A stretch of 64,000 nt of DNA from Ustilago trichophora (lineage: Eukaryota > Basidiomycota > Ustilaginomycetes > Ustilaginales > Ustilaginaceae), in the NCBI GenBank assembly GCA_900323505.1, contig OOIN01000041.1, forward strand, positions 1 to 64,000, given 5' to 3'. Below the pieces are notes generated by a model. The model saw nothing but the letters and a program-made list of their open reading frames with translations, searched no databases and was not told the origin of the DNA. Shown here piece by piece: positions 1 through 10,212 of the stretch (position 1 is the stretch's first letter; the number at the start of each line of letters is the position of its first letter). The position numbers and the translations under genes were made by a program.

Positions 1-148
1 CCTAACCCTAACCCTAACCCTAACCCTAACCCTAACCCTAACCCTAACCCTAACCCTAACCTAACCCTAACCCTAACCCTAACCCTAACCCTAACCCTAA
101 CCCTAACCCTAACCCTAACCCTAACCCTAACCCTAACCCTAACCCTAA
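1..148. repeat. Telomere repeat tract (CCCTAA)n
   Basis: About 24 head-to-tail copies of the six-base unit CCCTAA (TTAGGG on the other strand) start at the first base, so this is a chromosome end with the telomere on the left. One unit near positions 58-63 is short by one C and shifts the register. The tract ends at 148, where unique sequence begins without a transition zone. Confidence 0.98.
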
Positions 149-1928
149 GCTGCTGATCTCCTGCTGCCTCAGAGAAGAGGTATCGGTGATCCAAGTACTG
201 GCTGGCCTCAGCTGCCGCTCTTGCCTGTTGCATCGTGGCTGCCTGCACTGTGACCTCCAGCCGCACTCCACTGCCCAGCTCTGGTGCTGTGCCAATGATG
301 CGTTGCTTCCAGCTCTCCAGTGTGCTGATGCGGTCCTTGACGGTCTTGACAGTCATCGGCACTCCTGCTTGGCCTGCACCGGCTGCACCAGCTTTGAGCA
401 GATGCGTCAATTTGGGATATCCTTTGAAGTGCGTAATCCCATCTGTCCGGCTGCTCCACTTCAATTCCACACTTCCAAATCCTCTCCCCACCCGTAATGC
501 CATCGGATATTGTTTGTACTTGCCCTTTTTGCTCTTGGGGGCAATCAGTGTGACACGTCCTGTATCAATCGTGCAGCCAATATCAAAGACATTGCTTTCC
601 CGCATCGGATGCTCACTCAGCATAGCTGGGTCAAGGAACCGGTCCACTGGCACCTTGATGCCGTATGCTCCCATGCGCACATTCTGGCAACCAATGTCTT
701 GCAGCGCCTCCACCACAATTCCAACATCCAAGCGCAGCTCACCAAGTGTGAGTGCTGTGGCATATTCCGATGGAATGAGAATTGCCTTCTGCGGTGCTTG
801 ACACAGCCGCTGGATGAGCGGCAACTTGAATTGCGGTTCAAACCGGAAGAGCACCTTGAGCTCCGCAAAATAAACCCAGCTGTTGAATGAAGCCAAGTCT
901 TTGAAATCAGGCGCGTGGCTGATCAGTGACAGGTAGCAGCCGGCCGGAAAAATCTTGAGGATATCGGCAGGAGAAATTGTCACCGCAAATGAATCCACAT
1001 CGGTGTCAACTCCCACATTCCAATCGGTGATCGGAGACAGGCCAGGGATCGGTGGCAGCATGGGAGGCTCCTCGGCAGCGTGTGAGTCAAGCAGCAGATT
1101 GGGCACTGGTCCGGTTGGTGAGTCCATACTTGGAAGCAGTACAACAATGCCATCCTCAGGCATGTCAGGTACATCAAGCTCTAGCTGCTGAGGCTGAGGC
1201 GCTTGTACCTCCTGTAGCGGCAGCTGCGGCAATGTCTCCCCAGTGTCCTCCTCCTGCTCCAATGTCTCTGCCTCTAATCCTGCCTCCGATCCTGCCTCTG
1301 ATCCTTCCTGCAAATTGTCCTTGTCTGCAGCTGGGAGATCGAGACTTGGAATTGGAAATGGATCCAGCACTTCACCAGAGGACGCGTCTTCCTGGAAATT
1401 ATTGTGGAAATTATCGTGCATTTCCACATCTTCTGCCGCTGGCTCTTGCGTAGCTGCTGCTGCTGCTGCTGCTGTCTCTGCATCGGCTTCAGCAAAGACA
1501 AAGTCCAAATTGTCGTCCACCAGGGCAAGTGGGGAATCCTCTCGGCTTGAGTCCAAGTCTGATGTCGGTGCAAGTGCTTGTTCATCCATGAGAAGAGCGG
1601 GATCCACCAGCTGCAGGAATGGATCATCTTGCTCAACTGCCAGTGCCGCAGGAGCTGACTCTGCTTGCGTGACTGCAGATGCAGCTGGCTGTGTTGTTGG
1701 AGCCGGTGGTGCAGGCTGTGAAGCAGCACCGTGACACTTGCGGATCCCTTGATGCTTCCGCAATGCTGCAGCATTCAGCACAAGCTGACCACAAGCACAC
1801 GCAACAAGACCCACTCCAGCAGCAGCCTCTTGTGTGACAAACACTCCGCTGTGTGCTTTGCTGAAATGATTTGTGATATTGCTTGCTGCGTAGGCAAAGG
1901 AGCAGACAGGGCACGTAACCTTGGACAT
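1..1928 (-). CDS. Subtelomeric zinc-finger-like protein, 3' end cut by the telomere (partial)
   Basis: Reading the minus strand from the ATG at 1926-1928, the frame is open for about 593 codons down to the telomere junction. It then continues through the repeats (Arg-Val, then Leu-Gly after the short repeat unit) to the window edge with no stop. The N-terminus carries C6-x2-C9-x11-H21-x4-H26 and then C44-x-C46-x12-H59-x5-C65-H66, which look like two zinc-binding modules. An acidic, Pro/Gln/Ala-rich middle follows, with a poly-Ala run and GSEAG-type repeats. The last roughly 270 residues look globular, but I recognise no catalytic motif. Family is uncertain. Smut subtelomeres are known to carry RecQ-like helicase genes (UTAS elements), and this could be the N-terminal part of one, but no helicase motif is visible. 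An in-frame stop lies upstream at 2130. The gene starts just beyond the minisatellite, so the repeats lie in its promoter. Confidence 0.6.
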   Translation of the reverse strand, partial: MSKVTCPVCSFAYAASNITNHFSKAHSGVFVTQEAAAGVGLVACACGQLVLNAAALRKHQGIRKCHGAASQPAPPAPTTQPAASAVTQAESAPAALAVEQDDPFLQLVDPALLMDEQALAPTSDLDSSREDSPLALVDDNLDFVFAEADAETAAAAAAATQEPAAEDVEMHDNFHNNFQEDASSGEVLDPFPIPSLDLPAADKDNLQEGSEAGSEAGLEAETLEQEEDTGETLPQLPLQEVQAPQPQQLELDVPDMPEDGIVVLLPSMDSPTGPVPNLLLDSHAAEEPPMLPPIPGLSPITDWNVGVDTDVDSFAVTISPADILKIFPAGCYLSLISHAPDFKDLASFNSWVYFAELKVLFRFEPQFKLPLIQRLCQAPQKAILIPSEYATALTLGELRLDVGIVVEALQDIGCQNVRMGAYGIKVPVDRFLDPAMLSEHPMRESNVFDIGCTIDTGRVTLIAPKSKKGKYKQYPMALRVGRGFGSVELKWSSRTDGITHFKGYPKLTHLLKAGAAGAGQAGVPMTVKTVKDRISTLESWKQRIIGTAPELGSGVRLEVTVQAATMQQARAAAEASQYLDHRYLFSEAAGDQQLRVRVRVRVRVRVRVRVRVRVRVRVRVRVRLGLGLGLGLGLGLGLGLGL

Positions 1929-4209
1929 TGTATCAGATTTGTATCGGTGATGATGGTGATCTGAAGGAGCGCCAAGCAAGTGCACAACGGTAGTGGACCG
2001 TCTTGACTTTGTAGTGGACCGTCTTCACTTTTTATTGCAGTGCCTACAATTTGAAGCGGACTGTTTTGGATTTGTAGTGGACCGTCTTGGAATTGTCGTG
2101 GACCATCTTGGAATTGTAGTGGACCGTCTTCACTTTGAAATGGACCGTCTTGGATTTGTAGTGGACCGTCTTGGATTTGTATTGGACCGTCTTGAAATTT
2201 CACAGGCAGACGCGTCTCCTCTGGAACACCCCATCCACTGACGGCCTTGGAACCCCCCCTGTAATCCCACATCCAATGTGGAATGACGAGCTTGCCCATG
2301 ATCTCTCGTGGCTTGATAGTGCCGTCTTGATGGCGGTAAGAGACGTCGTACCAAAGAGGGCGGCCAAGGCGTGGCAGCATCTGGTTGAGCTCCTTGAATG
2401 TGAGCTTGCAGTTCCGACCAAAGACATCTTGTCGATAGGCCGGTGGGAAGTTGACGTCCAGGGGCATTGTCGAAAAGGGCTGTGTGAGCAGATGCGTGCC
2501 ACCGGGGTTCATGCGGCGTGAGACTTCGCGGGCGGTCCTGCCTGCAAGTGGGGCCAGGTCCGAGTTAGTGTCGACAAGCAGAATCCAGGTGCGTCTTGGG
2601 AGAGCGTGGAACCATACTCGATGTATGACAGGGAGAAGGTTGGCCATAGATCCGCATTCGTCGAAGGCCAAAAAAAAAAGGGTTGGTTGGCGAAGTTGGG
2701 CGTCGAGTCTTCGAGGGAGTGGAGATTCTCCCGAAGGAAGTCTGAGATGGCGTCGAGGAGGAGGTCCTCGTAAAAGAGGCGTCCTGAATACGCCTTGAGC
2801 ATCAGCGCGTTGATGCGTTTCGCGTCTTCGCAAATGTGCTTGAGGAGCTGGGTACGAAGATTTTGGGTGCAGTAGAGGTGTGGCGGGTCACACTCCTTTT
2901 GCTCCACTTGCTCCTTTTGCTCTCCTTGCTCCTTTTGCCTCTTTCGCTTCCTTTGCTCCTCTTGCTCCTTTTGTGCCTTTTGCTCCTCTTGCTGTTGACG
3001 TCGCTCCTGCGAAAGAAAGGATTTGGGAGGATCTCTGTTGTGTGAGAAAATCTTGACGAGATCGTTATTTGGGCACATGGCTCTCTCGCGGAATAAGCGA
3101 TGCGGAATAAAGTCTGAAGTATGGATAGCATTGGCTAGCTGGAACACAACGGTAGACCAGCAGAGTTGCGGGTCGGATGTGCACATGCGGCGTGCGGAAA
3201 AACACGCGGGAGACAATCGCTTGAGGTATGCCAAGTAGAATGCGATAGCACGACAGTATGCTGAGAGCCAGGCTAGTACGACAAGGTGCACGAGGTTGAA
3301 CTGCTGATGTGCGGTTTCAGTAGTGGGTTTTTCGTTTCCCTGGTAATTGTTGTTGTGCTTGGCAAAATACTTGAAGACCTCAGAGTCTTGAGGGGGAAAC
3401 GAGACATAATCGGAGTCGTGGTATGGACTGTCGGTGCTGGATGAACGAAGGCACACGAGCATGCCTGGCGAGTTGGTGCTTAACTGGACGCATGTCCTGG
3501 TCTTGCCGAAGCCCGACGACTGAATGATCGGCAGAACCTTGCTGTAGTAGTGACGTGCGATGTTGGGGGTCTTCGCTGACTTCTTAGTGCCGACAACCTC
3601 TGTATGCACTGGGCCGGTGGAGACGTCGTCGCTGGGGATGTGGAAAAGATTGTTGTGGATCGTAATGTGGCTTTCGAGGAGCAGTAGACCATCGCCATAG
3701 AATCGATCGTTGAAATTTACGGTAGGTGTGGTGCGCACGACGTTGACTGTCTGACGGCTGGCATCAGTCCGATACGCGCATTGAAAGAGGGACAAGAGAC
3801 ACTGCAACTTGTCTGCCCGGTTGAGTTGTTTCTTGTCAAGATCTTTGATGATATCTGTGGTTGAGTTGTAGGGACGAATGACGGGGGGCGAGGTGGACAT
3901 GTGGAAGACCTGCTTCATGAATTTGGGGGGAAGATCATCACCTCTTTGGCCGAGGGTCGAGACCAGCGACTCGAGAACAGGCGCCTTGAGGCAGGAGTCA
4001 AGTGCGTAGAGCCGGTCCTTGAGATTCTTTGTCTTGTTGAAAGCGCCTGTAAGATTAAGACGGAAGACTTCAACTTCATCTTTGCTTTGGGCAAGAAAGT
4101 CGGACAAAATCCGGTCAAGCTGATGCTCTTGCCGAGACGATGTCGCAAGGCCGCTGTTGTCGGATGCTGAATGGGGGCGGCGCCCCGATTTGGCCTCGTC
4201 GATCTCCAT
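1775..4209 (-). pseudogene. P-loop NTPase-like subtelomeric gene with a frameshift
   Basis: The minus-strand frame starting at the ATG at 4209 (MEIDEAKSG...) encodes a Walker A-like motif SSGFGKTRT, a Lys/Glu/Gln-rich charged stretch near 2890-3010 that is probably a coiled coil, and then runs into a homopolymer of ten A at 2670-2679. Beyond it, sensible protein continues in another frame with a Walker B-like hydrophobic-DE motif (LAFDECGSM). The frame ends in the QDGPLQI heptads and stops at 1775. Proteins with an SSGxGK(S/T)R P-loop followed by a distant FDE motif are a recurrent poorly described family in basidiomycetes; this assignment is by motif only. The original frame stops at 2509, removing Walker B, so the copy is probably dead unless frameshifting occurs or the run is a sequencing error. 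A GGT microsatellite (about 4236-4262) lies just 5' of the chosen start; an ATG upstream of it would add a poly-Thr leader. Confidence 0.55.
1985..2200. repeat. 21-bp minisatellite encoding QDGPLQI-type heptads
   Basis: About ten degenerate copies of a 21-base unit built around GTAGTGGACCGTCTTGGATTT lie in tandem (the unit is 21 bases, quoted here with one base trimmed in sense: core TGGACCGTCTTG). On the minus strand, in the frame of the preceding NTPase-like gene, each copy reads as seven residues of the QDGPLQI type with variants such as EDGPLQF and QNSPLQI. Most copies keep the 21-base spacing, so the array stays in frame. It forms the C-terminal tail of the NTPase-like gene and also lies directly upstream of the zinc-finger-like frame. 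Confidence 0.85.
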
Positions 4210-4393
4210 GGTGCTGTAAACAAGCTCGATGATGATGGTGGTGGTGGTGGTGGTGGTGGTGGAGAGAGAGAGCATTGAGTGCACGTGCACCGACTCAGCC
4301 AAACATTGGACAGCCCCACACAGCACATGTTAGAGAAAAGATTCATTGCGGCTGTGCGCAATTTTACAGTAAAATCACATTTTTGGCATTTCC

Positions 4394-7300
4394 TTAAGTA
4401 CGATGCTGCCCGATCTCGTCCTTGGCTGCATCGCTCTGCGCTTGCCTGACAATTTGCAAGAACAGACTCTCCAAGCTCACCGGACTAATTTGGTATCCTC
4501 TTATGCCTGCCTCCTCCCTCTGCCACCTTGCTTTCTCGAGACTTCGAAACATCCACGCCACACTCTCCTGCCCATCCAGCGGAATCTCAAAACGCGCGCT
4601 CGCCTCGTCGCTCGTCTTAGCCCCCGGAAATAGCTCCCGCACGAAGCGCTCCATGCGATGATAGGCTTTGAGCGAATTTCGGCGGTGTTCGACAATGTCC
4701 AGCTGCAGTTCGTATGCGGGATGGGACCGACGCAGATTCGTGATGGTGTCGATGGCTAGGATGCGCGATGCTTGAATGGCGACCCTGTCGGAGAGGGCAG
4801 CGGCCTCCTCCATGCTGTGCGATGTGATCAGCGTTGCGCGGCCCTTGCCGGCGCGGCGGAGCGTCTGCCATAACCCGCGCTTGGTCCACGAGTCAACACC
4901 CGAACTCAACTCATCCAGAAGAAGCACGGACGGATTGCCGAGAAGGGCGATGGCAAGGGACAGTTTGCGCATGTTCCCACCCGACAGAGCGCCGGCACGC
5001 CGACTGGCGTATAGACTGAGGTTTGTGAGGTGCATCACTGCTTCGACGTTGCCCTTGCGCTCTTTGGCGGGGAGGCCCTTGATGCGGGCGTAGACTCTGA
5101 GGTGTTCCTGGACGCTGAGGAGGGGGTCGAGGCCGTCGAATTGGGGGACCGAAGCGATGTGGGATCGCGCGAGGGTGCGCTGTTGCGCTACGCCAATGCC
5201 GGCAATGGCAACACTACCGGAGTCAGGAGTGAGCTCGCCCCGAATCAGCGAGTGCGTGGTGGTCTTGCCTCCACCGTTGATACCGAGCAGTGCAACAGTC
5301 TCCTCGCGGCACACACCGAGAGAGACGTCGTCCACAGCGACGAGCTTCCCATATGACTTGTAGAGATGCTTGGCTTGCAGGATGTCCTCGCAGCATGAAG
5401 ACTCGAGCCGGAGGGCCTCTTCGCGGACGCCCTGCCCCACCGGCTGCACTTTGCTTTCTTCGTCAGCGTCTGACGAGGGTCTGCGACGATTCCTGCGAGA
5501 GAGGCAGGTCAACCAAGAAGGAGCCAGAGGATGACCCGAATCGTGCGCAATGAGAATCGCAAAGCAAATCAGCGCCCAAGCGATGGTGTAGACAATCGGA
5601 GCGCCGAGCAAGTCGATCGCTGCAACTCCACCGCTCTTGTATCCACCCCTTCCGTTGCATAGCAGGTTGAAAAGGTTGACACTCACGAACCCTGCTCGAG
5701 TCATACTGACACTCGGAGCCAGGATCGCTTCAACATAGTACGCCGCATCGAGAGCACGATCCAAATTGTAACCCACATAGTACGTCACGGTCAACATGGT
5801 CGTCGCAAAATAAATGAGGAAAGCCAACACATTCCAGGCGGCGACGATCGCAAACGCCGCCAGCTGGTTGGGTGCAAAGAGCGACACGACGAAGCTCTGA
5901 AGGGTCGAGCTGACACCGTAGAGGAAGAGGACCACCCAGAACACGCCGTCGCCAGCAAATTGGTCAGACACGTAGGCGTAAACGACCGCCACGGGGATGG
6001 TGGAGATGATGATCACGGGCATCTCGGCCAAAAGGTGACCCAACCAGAGGGGAGCAGCGCGCATGCCGTTGGAGAGGGCCATGGCTTTGACGCGACTGTT
6101 ACGCTCGGCGGACGGGTAGAGCGCTGCAAAGGCCGGCCAGACAGCTTGGACGAGGCCGAAGACGACCGCCCACTTGAGCGCGTCGCCGAGACCGCTGCCG
6201 AGTGAAAGGTTAGAGAGAGGGTCGTAGGACGAAGTGATGGTGGGAGAGCCGTCCAGTGCACTGCGGACACTGGCGAGACCAGCGTTGCTGATCATGTTCA
6301 GCGCGGCGATGGGGTACACCGGTCCCTGGTCAGCCAGGTAAGAAAGCTGATTCCTTCCCGTGGTCGTCAGGGCGATACCGCCCGAACCTCTGATACCCTC
6401 GTTCCAAAGCCTCGCCACCGTTGCGTTGTATTCTCCCAGTGGGACTCTATCGAATTCGACGGAAGAAAGATTAAAGCCCCGACCGAATTCCACCTGCGCG
6501 TTGGCCTCGGGTGCGGCATACAACAACTCCGTCGTTCTCGTAGCGTTGTTCCAGAAGGTGGCGCTCTGCTTCATCCCCCTGTCACTGAATCCGCGGCTGC
6601 ACGACGGGTTTCGGTCAGAGAAGAATGCGAGGGGAACGATGGAACCAAGCACCGCAACGAGGATGGCAAAGATAGCGGGAAGGAAGCTACGGCGATACAA
6701 CCACATGCGTTTGCCCAGCTGAGCGAACGTCAGAGCAAAAATGCTGGCAACGGCGCCGTCCGACAGGTCGAATTGGTTTTGCTGGCCAACGTTACCTTCC
6801 ATCTCGTCAACCTCTTCCTGTTGCCCGTGTAATCGAGCGTGTTCCGAGTAGAGAGAAAGAAAGACGCCCTCCAATGAAGGGCCAGCGATGTCGTATCCTT
6901 CAACACCGAGTGCGTCTTTCTTGTCTTCAATCGCTTCCAACGCTTTAGCTACGTCTGCTTGTTCGGTGCAGGGAATCAAAAATGAATCTTGGCCAGGTTC
7001 CATGGCTTCGATCTGCTTGGTGCCAGGAACGACAGCTTGTAGCAACGACAGTACCGCTGTACTCTGTGGCGAGACCTGAATGGTGCTGCCTTGTCCGAAA
7101 CGTGTCTTGAGCTCAATCGGGGTGCCTTCGCATAGCTTCTTGCCAGGCGCAGCGAGAATGACAATGTGGTCACCCAACAGATCCGCCTCGTCAAGGAAAT
7201 GGCTGGTCAGTAAGATCGATCGTCTCCCTCGCTCGTTAAGCAAGATCTTCCAGATGGCACGTCGCGATAGGGGGTCCAACCCGGAGGTAGCCTCGTCGAA

Positions 7301-9355
7301 AATGAGGAATGTCGACTGGCCAACGAGTGCAGCTGCGGTCTGAAGACGACGCTTTTGACCACCACTGAGTTGACTCGGCTTGGACTTGAGCTTGTGCCCG
7401 AGATCGCAGCGTTGGAGGAGGTTTGTGGGATCGTCAAGCGTGCCACGTCGGTGCTTGATGGCACGAAAAAGAGCAACGTGTTGAAGGCAGGTGAGTTGGT
7501 CGTACAGCACGTCTTTTTGCGGGCAAACGCCGAGCACGCCAGGCGGGGCAGCACTGCGTTCGAACCCATCGATGTAAACATCGCCGGATGTCTTGCGAAT
7601 GGTGCCTGCAACAATGCCGATGGTGGTGGACTTGCCGGAACCGTTTGTACCGAGCAAGCAGGTGATGCTGCCGTGGGGCACTTCTAGGTCCAATCCATCG
7701 ACGGCGAGGCCACTCTCTTTCTTGCCGTACTTCTTGACGAGGTTCTTGATCTTGAGCGCGGGGGTGCTGCCGTCGGTGGCCTTGTCAGAGTAGTGAGCGC
7801 CTTGGTGTGAAGAGGGCGAGTCGGATCGTCGTCGACAGAGCCACTTGAAGAAGGGCTCTGCGAAGAAGAGCTTGCGTTCAAGCAAGATGGTGAGGATGGG
7901 GAAGAGGAAGATAGCAATGACTTGAACGATTATCTGGCCGAGAATCGATGGCCCGCGGTTGATGGCGTCGTGCGAGGCGGTGAGGTTGGCGGCCAAGCCT
8001 TGACGCTCGTATGCAGAGATAGCAATGAACTGGTACACGAAGGATGCTGAAGGGAAGAGGAGTCCGATAACGATTCCACCGGGCTCTCCGATGTGCTTTG
8101 TGATGAGCGCCACGATTGCCATGAGGATGGCGAGCGCGGTGGTGATGATGCTAGAGACGTTGGCACGCGCGAAGAAGGTTGCGACAAACAAAGACCAGCT
8201 CGCCATAGCCAGTCCAGGAAGTACATGTGCAAAGATGCAGAGAGCTTTGTTGCTCATTGTCCAGAGCGTTGCCGAAAGCGTGCCGCCCATGGCGAACCAG
8301 GCCGGGAGATAGGCTGCACCAGGACCACAGAGCCAAGAAGCAAGGCGTGGAAGCTGACCGCATCCCATGGTGGTGAGAAGCGCCGTCATGCCCAAGCCGC
8401 GTTCTTGACTGACGGAGGAAGAAAGATGCCAGACGACGCCGAGCATGCCAATGAAGAAGGCAAGGACGGTCAATTGAGGTACTCCTCCAAGGAAATTCCT
8501 GCGCAGGCTCTCCGCTTGCTCTGCGTTGGTCTGAATGGTGTAGGGTTGCTGAAGTGGGGCTTGATTGTACGAAGATGGAGGTGCGCCGTTGAGTCGAAGG
8601 ATGGCAGCGTCTAGGGCGAATTGAAGAGGAAGGGTCCTTCGCTCAGCATCGCCGTTGTTGGTGGTGACCTTGACAGTGTTGAGACCGGGGTCGAGGCGAA
8701 GGGTATAAGTGACGCTGCCTTGTGGAGTGATATCGGAGAAGTCGACAGCGCCGAAGCACGGACTGAGACCGTTGAAGGCTTGAGGGCACGCCAAGGCGAG
8801 CTCTTGATTGGTGTTGACTTGTCGGACGAGCGATCGCTGGTTGGGGTCAAGAGTGTCGAGGATGTTGTCGATGATCTGTTGTGGAGTGAACCTGGAAGCG
8901 GAAGGGGCGGTGGCGGTGGTGATGGTAGGTGGACGAGAATCTAGCCAATAGATGGGTTTGGTGAGATGGTCTGAAAGAAGACGGATGGGAACGGGTTGTC
9001 CAAGACCGAGGTCATTGGTGGTACCGAAAAAGTTTTGGGATTCGCCCAAAAAGACGTAGTAGGCGATGGGGATGATCAAGCAGCGCAAGAGATTGATCCA
9101 CCAGTAATACTTGAAGACAATCCAATTCTTCTTTGTGAGAGCCAAGAATTGGTTGCGTTGAATCGCCAAGGATGACAGAGATGGTGCGTGATTCGAGGTG
9201 TCATGGTTGTCATGGTCGTCATGGTCGTAGATGCAGTGTGGAGACGAGGCAGAGGATGAAAGATTGAGGGCCGGAATGGACTTGGTGGTGGTGGTGGTGC
9301 GCTCGTCTGGAGGTCTTGGGGTAGACGAGGGGAAGGAATCTGGTGAGGATGCCAT
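4394..9355 (-). CDS. ABC transporter, subfamily A (full-size)
   Basis: Intronless gene for about 1,653 residues with the ABCA layout: N-terminal membrane helix (around the NWIVFKYYWW segment), large extracytoplasmic loop, further membrane helices, first nucleotide-binding domain, second membrane domain, second nucleotide-binding domain. NBD1 has Walker A GTNGSGKST near residue 568, signature LSGGQKRRL and Walker B FLIFDEATSGLD. NBD2 has Walker A INGGGKTTT near residue 1361, signature LSGGNMRKL and Walker B VLLLDELSSGVD. Both ATP sites look intact, although Walker B of NBD2 ends ELSS rather than EPTS. The family exports lipids or amphipathic compounds; the substrate cannot be read from sequence. 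ABCA proteins are uncommon in fungi. I took the ATG at 9355 (MASSPDSF); the frame is open further upstream but only through a non-ATG codon. It is the first intact gene inward from the telomere. Confidence 0.93.
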   Translation of the reverse strand: MASSPDSFPSSTPRPPDERTTTTTKSIPALNLSSSASSPHCIYDHDDHDNHDTSNHAPSLSSLAIQRNQFLALTKKNWIVFKYYWWINLLRCLIIPIAYYVFLGESQNFFGTTNDLGLGQPVPIRLLSDHLTKPIYWLDSRPPTITTATAPSASRFTPQQIIDNILDTLDPNQRSLVRQVNTNQELALACPQAFNGLSPCFGAVDFSDITPQGSVTYTLRLDPGLNTVKVTTNNGDAERRTLPLQFALDAAILRLNGAPPSSYNQAPLQQPYTIQTNAEQAESLRRNFLGGVPQLTVLAFFIGMLGVVWHLSSSVSQERGLGMTALLTTMGCGQLPRLASWLCGPGAAYLPAWFAMGGTLSATLWTMSNKALCIFAHVLPGLAMASWSLFVATFFARANVSSIITTALAILMAIVALITKHIGEPGGIVIGLLFPSASFVYQFIAISAYERQGLAANLTASHDAINRGPSILGQIIVQVIAIFLFPILTILLERKLFFAEPFFKWLCRRRSDSPSSHQGAHYSDKATDGSTPALKIKNLVKKYGKKESGLAVDGLDLEVPHGSITCLLGTNGSGKSTTIGIVAGTIRKTSGDVYIDGFERSAAPPGVLGVCPQKDVLYDQLTCLQHVALFRAIKHRRGTLDDPTNLLQRCDLGHKLKSKPSQLSGGQKRRLQTAAALVGQSTFLIFDEATSGLDPLSRRAIWKILLNERGRRSILLTSHFLDEADLLGDHIVILAAPGKKLCEGTPIELKTRFGQGSTIQVSPQSTAVLSLLQAVVPGTKQIEAMEPGQDSFLIPCTEQADVAKALEAIEDKKDALGVEGYDIAGPSLEGVFLSLYSEHARLHGQQEEVDEMEGNVGQQNQFDLSDGAVASIFALTFAQLGKRMWLYRRSFLPAIFAILVAVLGSIVPLAFFSDRNPSCSRGFSDRGMKQSATFWNNATRTTELLYAAPEANAQVEFGRGFNLSSVEFDRVPLGEYNATVARLWNEGIRGSGGIALTTTGRNQLSYLADQGPVYPIAALNMISNAGLASVRSALDGSPTITSSYDPLSNLSLGSGLGDALKWAVVFGLVQAVWPAFAALYPSAERNSRVKAMALSNGMRAAPLWLGHLLAEMPVIIISTIPVAVVYAYVSDQFAGDGVFWVVLFLYGVSSTLQSFVVSLFAPNQLAAFAIVAAWNVLAFLIYFATTMLTVTYYVGYNLDRALDAAYYVEAILAPSVSMTRAGFVSVNLFNLLCNGRGGYKSGGVAAIDLLGAPIVYTIAWALICFAILIAHDSGHPLAPSWLTCLSRRNRRRPSSDADEESKVQPVGQGVREEALRLESSCCEDILQAKHLYKSYGKLVAVDDVSLGVCREETVALLGINGGGKTTTHSLIRGELTPDSGSVAIAGIGVAQQRTLARSHIASVPQFDGLDPLLSVQEHLRVYARIKGLPAKERKGNVEAVMHLTNLSLYASRRAGALSGGNMRKLSLAIALLGNPSVLLLDELSSGVDSWTKRGLWQTLRRAGKGRATLITSHSMEEAAALSDRVAIQASRILAIDTITNLRRSHPAYELQLDIVEHRRNSLKAYHRMERFVRELFPGAKTSDEASARFEIPLDGQESVAWMFRSLEKARWQREEAGIRGYQISPVSLESLFLQIVRQAQSDAAKDEIGQHRT

Positions 9356-10212
9356 CTTGAAAGCAATAATGAAAAGAAAAGAAAAAAAAGCCCACAGTGG
9401 GCTTATTCGAAGGATGCGATGCAACCGCGGAGGCTTATAAGAAGCGGCACGCTCGGTGGATCCATGGAACGATATTGGTGGGTTGGGATCAATACGCAGC
9501 TCATCATGTTCGATGCTGGAGTGAGAAACAAGCGGAGTTTAGAAGCAGTCAAAGCATGTGATGGCAACGGCCAAGAAGAGCGATTAGCAATATAAAAAGT
9601 CTTGGCGCAGCCAAGCCAATGCCGTAACTCGGAATTCGGACATTGTACTCGTTTGTTCGACGACATCCCTCGGCGTCCGCGGATACCTGAGGAACAAGAG
9701 AGCGGAGTCTGATCCATAATACTGACGGCTTGATCTTCCAGCACACTCTCTTGCAACGGCACCTAAGAGTCGGCGGGTGGGTGGCGCCGTTGTCTCTCAG
9801 CCTCTCTTTTTTTCTTGGTGAGTGGCAGTGTACACGCGATCTAACTTGACAAGATCGAATATTTGGCATTCTACTGATGCACTGTCAAAACCTTTCTTCC
9901 TTGCCTGGTTGTCGAGACACGGTCAAATGGGTGGTGACGAAACCGCCGTGAGGGCCAGCCCTCAAGTTGTCGAGTGTCACGTTGTGGGCAGAAGCATTGG
10001 ACGTGTCCCCCTTTGTCGGGCGCAGCCTTTGCACGGACACTCACACAACGTCATGGTTGATCATCCCTGTTGTGCTCACACAATGTCATGATGGATCACT
10101 CTAGCGCATGGGGGGGAAGTTGCGAAAACGTGAGAGAAAAACAAGAGAGTGGTAGAATTACAAGATGCCAAGAACGAAAACGGGACAGAACGAAGACAAG
10201 CAGCAGAGACGA
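9356..10212. other. Intergenic region without a convincing gene
   Basis: About 860 bases between the 5' end of the ABCA gene and the 3' end of RNR2. It holds the ABCA promoter. The only structure noticed is an imperfect direct repeat of about 25 bases (core CTCACACAAYGTCATG) at roughly 10040-10100. Short frames here show no protein-like composition. Confidence 0.6.

Noticed and set aside
186..1734. Several plus-strand frames in the subtelomere
   Set aside because: They are shadows of the long minus-strand frame, with Ser/Cys-rich composition typical of antisense readings.
2509..2668. C-terminal part of the 605-codon NTPase frame after the homopolymer
   Set aside because: Sensible motifs (LAFDECGSM) continue in the other frame, so this tail is an out-of-frame product.
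10040..10100. Imperfect 25-base direct repeat as a possible CRISPR-like or mobile feature
   Set aside because: Only two degenerate copies with no spacer pattern or inverted ends.
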